NCBI RefSeq assembly: GCF_028453695.1
Contig: NC_135774.1
Location: 27,714,001 to 27,778,000, forward strand
Length of the DNA: 64,000 bases
Reading direction: 5' to 3'
Source: Augochlora pura
Taxonomy: Eukaryota; Arthropoda; Insecta; Hymenoptera; Halictidae
Shown: piece by piece, positions 10,474 through 20,481 of the stretch
Layout of the letters: every line of letters starts with the position of its first letter
How positions within the stretch are numbered: position 1 is the first letter of the stretch
The notes under the pieces: model-generated
Databases searched by the model: none
What the model was told of the DNA's origin: nothing
The model's input: only the letters and a program-made list of their open reading frames with translations
Position numbers and translations under genes: made by a program

Positions 10474-10632
10474 TATTAATATCTTGTTAAGTATAAATGT
10501 TATTCCGTTCTTCTAAGCCGGAATAAAATTCTGTCCTCTTGTCATTATTTAAGTAAATGTAGACAAACGCAATAAATATTTTTCCCTTTTCCTTCTAAGA
10601 GATTATTACAGTAGAAAAGATGATCATCCTTG
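10474..10632 (+). mobile_element. Family-2 internal fragment between two hairpin MITEs
   Basis: This stretch matches the middle of the complete copy at 49572-49826: both share ATATCTTGTTAAGTATAAAT, a block around AAAATTCTGT, and ACAAACGCAATRAATATTTTT followed by CCTTCTAA and ATTATTACAGT. Its own ends are not visible. The simplest reading is that hairpin elements inserted into an older family-2 copy. Confidence 0.65.
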
Positions 10633-10634
10633 TA

Positions 10635-10714
10635 TTAGGTTGGAAACTATGAAACGGGCGCCGCAGCTGTACATAGACTAAACGAAAACGCCCGTTTCAT
10701 AGTTTCCAACTTAA
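10635..10714 (+). mobile_element. 80-bp mariner-type hairpin MITE, copy 2
   Basis: Same length and orientation as the copy 240 bp upstream, flanked by TA, starting TTAGGTTGG and ending CCAACTTAA. The loop reads CGCAGCTGTACATAGACTAA. The arms are perfect over at least 20 bases. Confidence 0.88.
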
Positions 10715-11618
10715 TAAATCAACCGGAAAACAGCGAGACCAAAAAATCCTCAAAGAAATAAATATAAAAAATTCCTAAAAGTATTGAGATCGAAATTGGA
10801 TGAAAAAGCCGTCGTTTGCAACGGTTTCCTTACCAATTGTTCCGAACCTGCGCCACCACCGTTGAAACTAGATTAGCCGGCAAACAGCGACACCGTCTGC
10901 GAAATCGTTGACACAGGTCGTTATCCTGACGATAGATATCTCCGTCGCTACCCTCGGTCCATGAACCGGCATTCCCATGTGAGATTCGCGGGAACAAATC
11001 AAAGAACGGTAATCTTCCATCGGCGGTTGCCTCGCCGGGTCCATTGGGATGCTTCTAACGAGGAGAGGGTCGCGTTCTCCTCGTGGAAATCGATGCTCTT
11101 GGCCCGCAGAATTTTCTGGCAGCTCCTACACGAACCGATAACACGGCCGGCGAATCATGTCAAGGAATCAAGTCAACAAACCAGATCGGAACACGTAGAT
11201 TCTGTAGATGGGGACTTTAAAAGCGAAATTAGGGCGGCGTGTTAACGCGGTCGCGATAAGCGCGAGATAAAAATCAAAATAGAAACCGTGAGGACGGTGT
11301 TTATATCGTTCTCTCTTTCCATTGTGCTCGAGTGGGTTTAATCAGTGCCGAATCTGTAATGATTTTTAGAGTTGAAGTCGCTTACCGAGTTTAATTGTTC
11401 CACCTCGCTGACTCAATAAGTCAGGCGAATAAGTCAGGTTCACCTGCTATCGGCGGCCATCGCGTATTTACCGCGAGACATGGCATCGCGAGTGATAATC
11501 GACGAGCGCGTCACGACTGATAATCCAGTGAATTTAGGAGAAAAGAGGCGACGCATAGACGGTGCGCGAGGCGAGGCGGCGTTGAAAAAATCTTGGGAAG
11601 TCCGGCGGTGGTTATCCG
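10715..11618. other. Upstream region of gene C
   Basis: No gene is recognised; the 94-residue frame at 10961-11245 has no domain. Immediately before the TATA box lie GGGAAGTCCG (11595-11604), loosely kappaB-like, and GTTATCC (11611-11617), a GATA core on the minus strand. Both are weak matches. Confidence 0.5.
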
Positions 11619-11652
11619 TATAAAAGCCGGAGCGGTCCGTCTGGACATCAAT
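11619..11652 (+). promoter_or_regulatory. Core promoter of gene C (TATA + Inr)
   Basis: TATAAAA at 11619-11625; the initiator-like TCAAT has its A at 11650, 31 bases from the TATA start. The 5' leader would be only about 14 bases before the ATG at 11664. Confidence 0.7.
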
Positions 11653-11663
11653 CGTTTTTAATC

Positions 11664-12526
11664 ATGTCACGCGCTACCATTCTACTCGTACTCGTCGTGG
11701 CGATCGCCTGTGTGTGTAAGTAGACAACGATCCAGGATGGATCCTTATTGATTTACGTCTTCGATCTTTCTTAGTCTTGGTCTTCGATCCTTGTTGCTCA
11801 CGGTCTTCGATCGTTCGTTCGAAACCGCGAACATTTCCAGTCATTATTTTGAGGTCTAGACGCCGATAACAATGGCTTTCGTTTCTTTTACGAACCGACG
11901 CTTTGAACAGCTGTTCGCTGTTTGTTTACCGAACGAGCGTATTTTCGTTGCCATTAATTCGGGGAATGATAAACTTTGACTGCCGGTGCGCGACTCTTTT
12001 TTATCTGTTTTGGTTGAATCTGATAGAGCGACGCGATCTTCTTTCAAAATCAGTTCCTTCGATATTTTTTCCATGAAAACAACTTATTATTTTGTTCGCT
12101 GAAATCACGCGTTTCCTGGCTTATTTTCATTGGGCGTTTTCTTAACGAAACATCATTTTACGGCGAACGAAATTTACTAAACTATGCTAAGAAGATTCAT
12201 CTCTCTTTGCAGCGGCGTTCCCCGAGGACACCAAGGGTGCCGAGGAGTGCGGACCAAACGAAGTATTCAACAGTTGCGGCTCGCCCTGCAAGGACACCTG
12301 CGAAAGGAAGGCACCGCCAATTTGCACTATGGTTAGTTTAATCTATTATTTTCTCTTTCGATTCGCTCGTTAACGCTGCCAAATCGTTGCGTATTCGATT
12401 AATATTCGACGGTTTCTAACTTCGTCAAATGTCTGTTTCTTGCAGAGGTGCGACATCGGCTGCGAGTGCAAAGAAGGTTACGTCAGGAACAAGGAGAACA
12501 AGTGCGTCCTGACACGTGACTGTTAA
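11664..12526 (+). CDS. Gene C: secreted TIL-domain chymotrypsin-type inhibitor, AMCI-like (83 aa)
   Basis: Three coding exons: 11664-11715, 12213-12331 and 12446-12526 (introns of 497 and 114 bases, phases 1 and 0). Residues 1-19 are a signal peptide; an acidic spacer leads into a TIL domain at 29-83, with cysteines 30, 39, 43, 47, 55, 59, 63, 65, 77 and 83. The fold starts EECGPNEVFNSCGS and the loop is CTMRC; both resemble, from memory, the honeybee chymotrypsin inhibitor AMCI, whose P1 residue is the Met of CTMQC. By that analogy P1 is Met57 and P1' Arg58, which predicts chymotrypsin- or elastase-like targets. The protein ends on the tenth cysteine, the minimal family length. It is the most canonical member here. 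It is tail to tail with gene D, with which it shares an MSR start and CEGYVR-like residues. A polyadenylation signal follows. Confidence 0.93.
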
Positions 12527-12740
12527 AAAGATCGTCACGAGACAGATGCATCAGCTACAATGCATGGTCGATTTTAGTGAAGAATCCGCGACAGTTCCAG
12601 GCATTAACACGAAACGTTTGAGCTGCTGTCACTCGATTAGCGATAATTCCATCGATTTACATACGACAATTCTATCGTAAACTGTACCCGTTCCATCTAT
12701 TTATCAATATTGTTATTTACGTTTACAGGAAAACATATTG

Positions 12741-12746
12741 AATAAA
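12741..12746 (+). terminator. Polyadenylation signal of gene C
   Basis: AATAAA 214 bases after the stop codon, followed by an A/T-rich stretch. Confidence 0.7.
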
Positions 12747-13308
12747 ATTACCACTTGAAACATATTCCTGCCTATTCGTCTGCCATTGTCTTGCTAAAGC
12801 GTGAAAGAGTTATTGGAAGGATACCGCTTGTATTTATCGATTCGCGATAAGGTTGAGAACTTAAGCGATAGCTTGCTGATTAAGAGTACCCTGATTAAGG
12901 TGCATTCATACTCGTCGACGAGGCACGAGCCGGATTGACAGTGTTGAGTTTCGTTCTACTGATACGAGTCTGGATGTTTAAGTATAATAATAATAACATT
13001 ATCGATCTGCTCGAAGACGAGCATTTTAATCGCGCGGTGACGGCAACTTCCTTGAAAATCGTTCGAGCATGCTGCACAAACCATGATTTGTTGGAAGCAG
13101 CCAGTTAAATCATCTGTTCTCCGTGCTTGGTTCTTTTTCCGTAGATAAGAGTTCGTACACTCTTATCAACAACGGTGATGATAAGATTTCCGTTTTTTGT
13201 AAGAATAACGGATCGATTGACAACGTGGATGAAGAAACAACGGATGTGCTGAGCAACTTCGAAACAATTCCAATCGCAGCAATTGTAGAGAAAATAGCAG
13301 GTCAAGGG
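12747..13308. other. Gene-free stretch between the convergent genes C and D
   Basis: No exon recognised. An open frame of 125 residues begins at 13123; its first part (to about residue 62) is not explained by repeats, is Asn/Asp/Ser-rich and has no domain I recognise. Its second part is repeat-derived. Confidence 0.45.
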
Positions 13309-13429
13309 GTTAACAAGAGTGTTGCTTGTAGCTTAAGAGAAATTAGGAGATGTTTATATAAAATTCTATTATTTATACCGATCGTCGCATGGACGCCGGA
13401 TATATCCACGCTCGTACCGAAAGGGTTAA
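13309..13429 (-). mobile_element. Family-4 TTAA element, about 120 bp
   Basis: Read from the right, TTAA is followed by CCCTTTCGGTACGAGCG, GGATATATCC, then GGTATAAATA and AGAATTT, the same order as at 16288. The left border is probably the TTAA of AGGGGTTAAC. It lies in the 3' flank of gene D. Confidence 0.6.
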
Positions 13430-13466
13430 AGGAAGTTAAAGCAGTACTGCAGCAATTACGATTTCA

Positions 13467-13472
13467 TTTATT
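13467..13472 (-). terminator. Polyadenylation signal of gene D
   Basis: AATAAA on the minus strand, 69 bases after the stop codon. Confidence 0.75.
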
Positions 13473-13540
13473 GCAAATTATAGCCAAGCGCCTGTCATAA
13501 ATATCGTGAAGCAGTTAACGGGACAAAGTTTCCATAATAA

Positions 13541-14537
13541 TTAACACTGGTTGGGTTTCACACATTTTCCATTGGACTTCCTCACGTAACCTTCCAGACA
13601 TTGGCAAGCAGGCTCCACGCATTCCTAAACACGGTTAAAGTACAATAGTATATTACTTATCAGCGCTTGTCTTTTAATATCGATAACATTTTTTATGCTG
13701 TGATTTTTAAACAATTTTATCTGCCTTTAATATTAGATTTACTGTTCAATTCTTTATCGGAGGATTATTGAAGCTAAGTATGTATGAAAGTGTAGCGTGT
13801 ATTAAAAAATAGTGTGTTTAAAGTATATTAAAAAAATGGTATGTTTTAAAGATTAGCGTATATCAAAAAGTAGCGTGTATTAAAGAATATTAAATATTAA
13901 GAAATAGTATGTATGAACGAATGGCATATATCAAAAAATAGTATATATTAAAGAATAGCAAATATCAAAAAATAGTATGTATTAAAGAATAGCATGTATC
14001 AAAAAATAATATATATTAAAGGATATTAAATATTAAAAAATAGTATGTATCAAAGACTAGCATATTGTATAAAAAAAATAGTATCTATCAAAGAATAGCA
14101 TATATCAAAAAATACTATATATTAAAAAATAACATATATCAAAGTGCAGCATACATTACAATAAAAATTGCACAAAGTATAAAACAAGAAAAGTCGTGTT
14201 TACTGTACTATACGTTCTGACTTGACTATACAGAAAAGACGGCGGCATCGAAACGAGACGCTTGAACAATTGAAATTTTAAAGCAGCTTAGAGAAAATGG
14301 TTCAAACCTCAATGCACTCGACATGTGGTTCACCGCATTTCGGTTCGCACGCGCTCGCGCACACCTTGAAGTGTTCGTTACGGCCACACTTGGCAGCGGC
14401 TTCGCTCACTAAACAAAGTAAAAGTCAAAATTACCGAGACCCCCACGAGAGCGCAGCAAATCATTATTTAACCGTGAATACTTACTGCCAATGTAGGCAA
14501 CAGCGGCGAACAACAGAAGAAGAACGGTGCGAGACAT
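13541..14537 (-). CDS. Gene D: secreted TIL-domain protein with acidic reactive loop (78 aa)
   Basis: Three coding exons on the minus strand: 14537-14486, 14408-14308 and 13624-13541 (introns of 77 and 683 bases, phases 1 and 0; the second donor is the weak GTTTGA). Residues 1-21 are a signal peptide. The TIL domain spans 24-78 with cysteines 25, 34, 38, 42, 49, 53, 58, 60, 72 and 78, ending on the last cysteine. The loop between the fifth and sixth cysteines is CIEEC, so the residue in the position of AMCI's P1 Met is Glu51, followed by Glu52. That is unusual for an inhibitor of trypsin-, chymotrypsin- or elastase-like enzymes; it may bind a different protease or have another role. The second intron carries a long tandem array. 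Shares an MSR start and exon layout with gene C, its convergent neighbour, so a local inverted duplication is likely. Confidence 0.9.
13785..14160. repeat. AT-rich tandem array in intron 2 of gene D
   Basis: Some ten to twenty degenerate copies of a unit of about 17 bases, often paired as 34, with forms such as AGAATAGCATATATCAAAAA and AATAGTATATATTAAAG alternating. It fills more than half of the intron. Confidence 0.8.
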
Positions 14538-14582
14538 CTTTCAGGATCGTGTGTTAAAACTTGGATCGTGTCTAGGCGACTT

Positions 14583-14617
14583 TGTACAAACATCGCGAAA
14601 CGGTTCACGCTTTTATA
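14583..14617 (-). promoter_or_regulatory. TATA box region of gene D
   Basis: TATAAAA on the minus strand at 14617-14611, 74 bases before the ATG. No clear initiator is seen about 30 bases downstream. A GATA core (CGCGATAC) lies a few bases upstream. Confidence 0.6.
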
Positions 14618-16287
14618 CCGAAAATTATGGCCGTATCGCGTTTTTGAATAATTCATAGCGAGCCTACCTTCACCTGTCTAAATATTCAAAACGTTGATTA
14701 TTGGAACACAGATAAGATCTGTCGCGCGAACATTACGCTAAAAAAGTTAATCAAAAATATATCAATAATATAATTAATATAAATAAACTACGTACGGGAA
14801 TTGTTCGTCGTCGATGGTGGAAGCGTTTATCGATAGGTTAAATATCGAAGTTACTATAATAAGCCGCGTCGGTAAAGGGCCCCCCCTGTACTGATAAATG
14901 ATCTTGAAATAAGTTTGCATAAAACGGCGGTGTCGACATGGTGTTGCGGTTGTTTTGCTTAGCTGACTCACGCGCATTGTCGATGATGAATTAGCACCGG
15001 TACGTGGGTTGCAGGTTATTTATTGCCGCGAAATGTGTGACAAACGATTGTGCAACGTGTGTTTCACTTTGCGCTTAAACCGTTGATAAGGCGGGTTCCG
15101 GGCAATAATTCAGTGTTAAACATTTCTGTTATATTTTTTTAATAATAGTTTAAGGCGCTTATGATAATACGGTGGTCGTAGCTGTCGTTTCTCTATTTCG
15201 CAGGTTGATTTGATGAGAGCAAAGGGAATTAGGGTTATCAGTTCACAGCATTTTAAGGTATATTACAGTATTTAAATATATTTTAATTTCGCAAAAATCT
15301 TCGACTAACAATATTGCCAATTTGAAGCAGAGACATTTTTTAATAATTTATTTATTTAGAATAAAAATATTTCACATAAATTTAGGGTACTTTACGGTCA
15401 ATTAAGAGCATTTTAATTCCACAAAAGTTGTCTCCGGCTCCCAAAACTGCCAATTACAAGCGGAGCCATTCTTCAATGATTTGTCTATTTAAAATAAGAA
15501 TTGTATCTCACAAAAATCTAGGAAACTTTTCCTCTAATTCAGAGCATTTTAATTTCACAAAAAAATCGCTCCAGCTTCCAAAACCACCAATCGCAAACAA
15601 ACCTATTCTTCACCGATTCACCTAACCGAAATAAAAATATCTCTGTCGTCCCCTAAGCTATTCAATCCACCGGCAACGCAAACGCCAGGCTAGACCAACA
15701 GTGCCTAGATAGTAGCTGGAAGCTGCGATGATTAACAGTCGCAGCCGCAGACAAGCGTTTCCCACGAGCAGATCGTAGCATAAACGAACCCGGCGGCCGG
15801 ATCGTTTTCAATGGGTTTCGCGGCCCGTGTGTGCCGTCTCTGTAACGGCCCGGGTTCGTTTTCGGCGCGGCCGCATTTGTCAAGGGAGGGTGTGCTTGGT
15901 AAATTATCGAGCCGCGGTCACGGGTTAATGTTGCGTACAGTAGTCTCTGCGCGAGGCAGCTTGTCTATTCGACGGTTCGCTCGCCCGCTGCGCAAACCGC
16001 TCAACGAGTTTAATCGCTATCACATCGAATCTACGCAAACGTGACTTTTCTCGCGTAACTAACGTCCTTGCCAAACACCGAGTGGGGGGGAAACGGAGGA
16101 TCGCGCGGATCGTTGCCATGAATTGGCAGTTCTCGCGCGTTAATGCTCGCCCGCGAAAGCACCAATTAAAACTTCGGATCCTCGAGACCCCGGGATCTTC
16201 GACTCTCCTCGCAATAATTACTTTATCCATGACGGTGTCACGATTTTTCGCAGTTGGCGCCGATTCTATGCTGCTTTATAGTTGCTC
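14618..16287. other. Gene-free stretch upstream of gene D
   Basis: Mixed composition to 15660, then GC-rich to about 16280 with short frames on both strands and no domain. The tandem array at 15281-15660 is described separately. Confidence 0.5.
15281..15660. repeat. Three diverged tandem copies of an approximately 130-bp unit
   Basis: Units start at 15281, 15411 and 15547 with TTTTAATTTCRCAAAA, followed by a block like CCAAAACTGCCAATTACAAG and then ATTTAAAATAARAATAT. Divergence between copies is high, so the array is old. Confidence 0.7.
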
Positions 16288-16470
16288 TTAACCCTTTCGG
16301 TACGAGCGCCGGATATATCCATTATCCAAGCGATTATTTATGGTATAAATAGCAGAATTTCATGTAAGTATCTTTTAATATTAAATTTAATAATACTATA
16401 TTATTTGATCGACGCATTTCGTGCCACGTGTGCCACTGGTGGTACACGTTTAAATAGCTATTCGATGCGT
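16288..16470 (+). mobile_element. Family-4 TTAA element
   Basis: TTAACCCTTTCGGTACGAGCG (first 20 bases plus one) is followed by the palindrome-like GGATATATCC, GGTATAAATA and AGAATTTCAT, matching 13429-13309 read in reverse. The right end is not defined. Confidence 0.55.
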
Positions 16471-17446
16471 TAAAATAATATCTTATGACAAGTTAGAATC
16501 CAAGAAATAATTTTCACCAAAAGAATAGATCCATGATAAGTCCGCTAAATAACGTAACGAAATACCATAAATTCCGAAGTTATTATCGACTGTGCTTCGT
16601 CGTAAAAAGATCGCCGAAACGACCTGCTCGGCCACCTAGAGCCGTGGCACCGCCACCCCTTAAATTGTAACGATCTGCGCGATGGAGCGGGACGGAATTG
16701 CGGCACGTGGGAACCGGTAGAGGTGATATTTACCGATCGCTTCATTTAACACGGAGCCGATTACAGGCAGTGAAAGATGGCGGACAATTTTGGGTTTTAG
16801 AATAGGTGTTACGATGAACCCCGGAATGACGGTTCTCCGGAACGTATAATAACGTCCCGTCGCGAATACGAAGTATCCTCCTCCCTCCTCCCCCTTGCCG
16901 CCCCTAACGGGCCATTTGCGACGGAAAATTTCGCGCGGGCGGGGTGACCGAGGGATTCATGAAAATCGAAGGCCGCCACAACGGGCTCGTCGACGAATCT
17001 ATCGCGGCAAATCGTCCGTCTCTTCGTGTCTAGACGGTCTTCACTGCGGCGAGGCAGATTACGCGATTACCGATTCGAATAAAAATTCGATGCCCGAAAA
17101 TTGTTGGTCTCCGAAAATCGGCGAACGAAAATGCATAATGCATGGACCGTTCTTTTCTTTCATGGTGATGTCGGAGACAGGTTCGTGGAACTGTCGTCGT
17201 CGGATTGTTATGGGACGGTGGCGGGCGAGATGGCAGGACACGACAGATTAGATAACGAAGATGGGCTTCGATCGACGGGGGATCTTGGTTAATTAGAAGA
17301 CGGCTGAATTAACGGGGTACCTAGAGCTGTCGACGCCTCGTAGAATGCTACCCGGCGGACTGGCAAGCGAGCAGGGAGCGCGGTTGTCAGGGAGACGCCT
17401 GGGACACTTGCGCAACTGAGAATGATTCGATGATCATTGAATCGTA
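16471..17446. other. Gene-free, GC-rich stretch
   Basis: Moderately GC-rich. The 118-residue frame at 16895-17251 is Arg-rich, without domain or signal peptide. Nothing else is supported. Confidence 0.5.
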
Positions 17447-17935
17447 TTAACCCCTTGCGATGTAATAACGAGTCGGGCTCGCGATGAAGATTTCATGCAG
17501 GATCTGCTAAATATGAATATTATTCGCTTCTTTTAAATCGAAATTAAATTGAATTTTCTTGTTATTAAAATCTAGAGTACGGAATTAAATAAAGGCGATA
17601 CAAGAAACAACCCGTTGCAATGTAATAACGAGTCAGGTAATGTCAGGTTATGGTAAATCGAAATCAAATCGAATTTTTCTTTTATCAAAGTCTAGAAAGA
17701 GAATTAAATAAAGCAAAATAAAATGAATAAAGCAAATAAAACAAGAGACAAAAATTATCTGGCCCTATTAACCCCCTTGCACTGTAACAACAAGTAAGAC
17801 TAGTGATGCAAGATCTACTAAATACGCGAATATTGTTCATTTATATTAAATTTATTCTTCTGTTATCAAAATCTGAAAGTAAAAGTGCATAAAGAGAATA
17901 AACGAAACAAGAATTGGCTGGTCTTATTAAGGAAA
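17447..17935 (+). mobile_element. Three adjoining family-2 copies or fragments
   Basis: Three units begin at about 17447, 17609 and 17767 with AACCCCTTGCGATG, AACCCGTTGCAATG and AACCCCCTTGCACTG. Each is followed by TAAYAACRAGT and shares later blocks such as GATCTRCTAAATAYG, ATYAAARTCTRRA and AATTAAATAAAG. The first keeps most of the subterminal palindrome (ACGAGTCGGGCTCGC). All have the same orientation and a spacing near 160 bp, so the arrangement looks tandem. Confidence 0.65.
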
Positions 17936-20250
17936 ATATTAACGACAAATAAGTTCTAATCAACGCAGCGTGAAAGAAGTCGGAGAACAAAGGCTATCTT
18001 TATCAGTCTTGACTCTTGAAAAATTCAAATTGTATAATAGAAATCACTCTAAGTAATTCTTGTAATGAAACTATTGAATCTGCAGCCTGATAGATAAATT
18101 ACAATTAAAGGGAACAAATAAAGTTTTCTAAATTACTCACGATCATTTTTCTACAAAAACTATGCGATTACTGGATATCCTGTCCATTCAGTCTTTCGCG
18201 CTCAATGCGGATAGTCTGAAGTGTGGTATATATCGCAATTAATTGTACAAAATAATGTTGTTGAAAGATTATACCGTGGATAAGGTGTTCGAAGTCCACT
18301 TACTTATTTATAACAAAGATAGATAGACGATATCTAAAACAATGAGAATAGAATTTAAGGTCATCTGAATATCTTACTTTCAACACGCTGGAATTATTAA
18401 AAAAAAGAAAGAGACTCTTGGATCTTCTTTATTGCAGTCAATAAGGATAAATTCTAATTTGAGGACTTAGTAAGTTTTTGGAAGAAATATTTTTAGAATA
18501 AAACTGGAACCTACTTAATTCTAATAAAAAACATAAAATTCTGATCTAAAATAAATGAATTCTAACAATTAAAAATAAAATTCTGATATAAAGTAAATGA
18601 ATTCGAATAGTTAAAAATTGAAATTCTGATCTAAAGTAAAATGAATTATAATAATTAAAAATAAAAATATTTTTAGAATAAAACGTCGACTTAGATAAGG
18701 GAATTCGCCGGTCCTGAACAGATTAAATATATATCACTATTATAATATTAATATATAAAATAATTCTGCTAGAAGAAGACGATTTACCAGAATCTCATTA
18801 ATATCCAAATTAATCCCTACAAATACAATAAATCTGCGATCAAAAAATCGCACACGCTTTTGCCGGGATCACGGCGCAGCCTCCGCCATCGATCTTTTTA
18901 TTATTCCCAGAAGATGAGACGGCTAGTCGCCCTGAAATCACGGCAGCCGTTTGTGCAACGTATTCCGCAATAAACTTTCTGAACAACTTTGTCCCGGCGA
19001 TAAGATAATCTCGCGGATTAGCAGCGCGCGCGCCCGCGGATGTAAATCGTCCGGCCGGCAATATGCATGCTAATTAACGGCGGGAGCGAGTCCAAAAAAA
19101 AGGGGACATCACGGAACGGAAAAAACGCAGCGGATACCGGTCGTGCTCGTCAATTATTGTCAGCGGTACGGAATTTATTTCGCGGACTCCGTTCCACCGC
19201 GCCGCTTTTTTCTCGCTCGCGATTAGAGACGGATTAGAGATAGCGGCGCGTTAATACGCGCGTAGACGCGCGCCGATCGCCGGCTCGGATAAAACCGCGC
19301 GACGGCGGCGGTTTTATCGGGCGCGTGCGCCCGGCCATTAAGGCTCCGTAATGAAATTGGACCGTGACTTCGGGGCCCCGCGGATTTATATCTCAATTAA
19401 AATACGACGGCCGAGCTTCCTCCATTAATCACCGAGCAAATTCCGCGGCTCCGTTGCTCGCGAAGCGATCGCCCTTCTCCGTCGCGAACACGCTCGCGAC
19501 AGGTGTACACCGAGCTCGGATATAATTAGTCGGGTATATAGCCATCGATTTCGCTCGTGCAACGTCTTCTTTATCGCGCGGATGATGGAAAGGAGAGGGA
19601 GGGGGATCAAGAATATCGAAGATCGCGATCGGTAGAAAGGAAAAATTAGTTTCTAAGATTGAAATGATACCGCGGCTTATGCTGTTATCGATCAATACTC
19701 GACTGTGCGTCTTTAGGTAAGATATAAATTATCTATGTTAATTGAAAAGTCCTTTCTCTATTAATAATTTTAATTAATTGAACGTAATGTAAAAATACTG
19801 TTATGTTCTTTTAATGTCTTTATAATTTTTCATTTAACCTGTTTGTTTATATCACAATATGTGTTGTTATATCGATAATTAAATACTATTAATATTATTA
19901 TGCAATAATGCAATGGAGCTATGGGGAACTATATTTTTATATTTAACTCATTAATTTATCAAACAGATATAAAATGTATTCTAAATCTTCTAAATCTGTA
20001 AGAAGTTAATATATCAATATTATATACCAATTTTCACCATCCCTATTTATTTTAAAAATTATAAAAAGAAAAGGAAAGACATGCCAGATGCTAGTGCAAT
20101 AAATAAATAAAGAAAATGAAGAAATATTAATTAAATGGAAGTAATAATTAAATATAAAATTCGATAGAAATGATTCAATGACAAGATAATAAATAAATCG
20201 CATCGAACAATATAACATTCAAATTCGCCATTTCTATTTCCTCCTACATT
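17936..20250. other. Gene-free stretch, AT-rich with a central GC-rich band
   Basis: AT-rich to 18830, GC-rich at about 18840-19650, AT-rich again to 20250. The GC band has AT-free CpG clusters such as GCGCGCGCCCGCG and no supported exon. Confidence 0.5.
18536..18670. repeat. Tandem array of about 42-bp units, three copies
   Basis: TTCTGATCTAAA or its variant recurs at 18539, 18581 and 18624, each followed by AGTAAATGAATTC-like sequence and ATTAAAAAT. Outside, AAATATTTTTAGAATAAAAC appears on both sides (about 18486 and 18666) as a direct repeat. Confidence 0.75.
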
Positions 20251-20454
20251 TCCTAAAACCCTGTACACAAGCAACGCGAACGACGGCTACAAGTAGACCG
20301 GGAGGGGGAGCCGTCACGTATTCGGCCGCGAATAAAATCTAAAAGAGCAGAAGTCCCAGAACAATGGAGTCAAGAAGAAAAGACATCTGTTCGTAGGAAA
20401 GGACAATAGCTCTCTCGCGGAGGAAATGAGTAACCCTTCCGACGAGGAGAATTA

Positions 20455-20481
20455 GCTCTCCCTCTCTCTCTCTCTTTCTCG
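20455..20481. repeat. (CT)n microsatellite
   Basis: Interrupted TCTC run at a GC/AT band edge. Confidence 0.85.

Noticed and set aside
13309..13500. Second half of the 125-residue frame at 13123-13500 as a gene
   Set aside because: Most of it is a family-4 element shared with 16288, and the remainder lies in the 3' flank of gene D.
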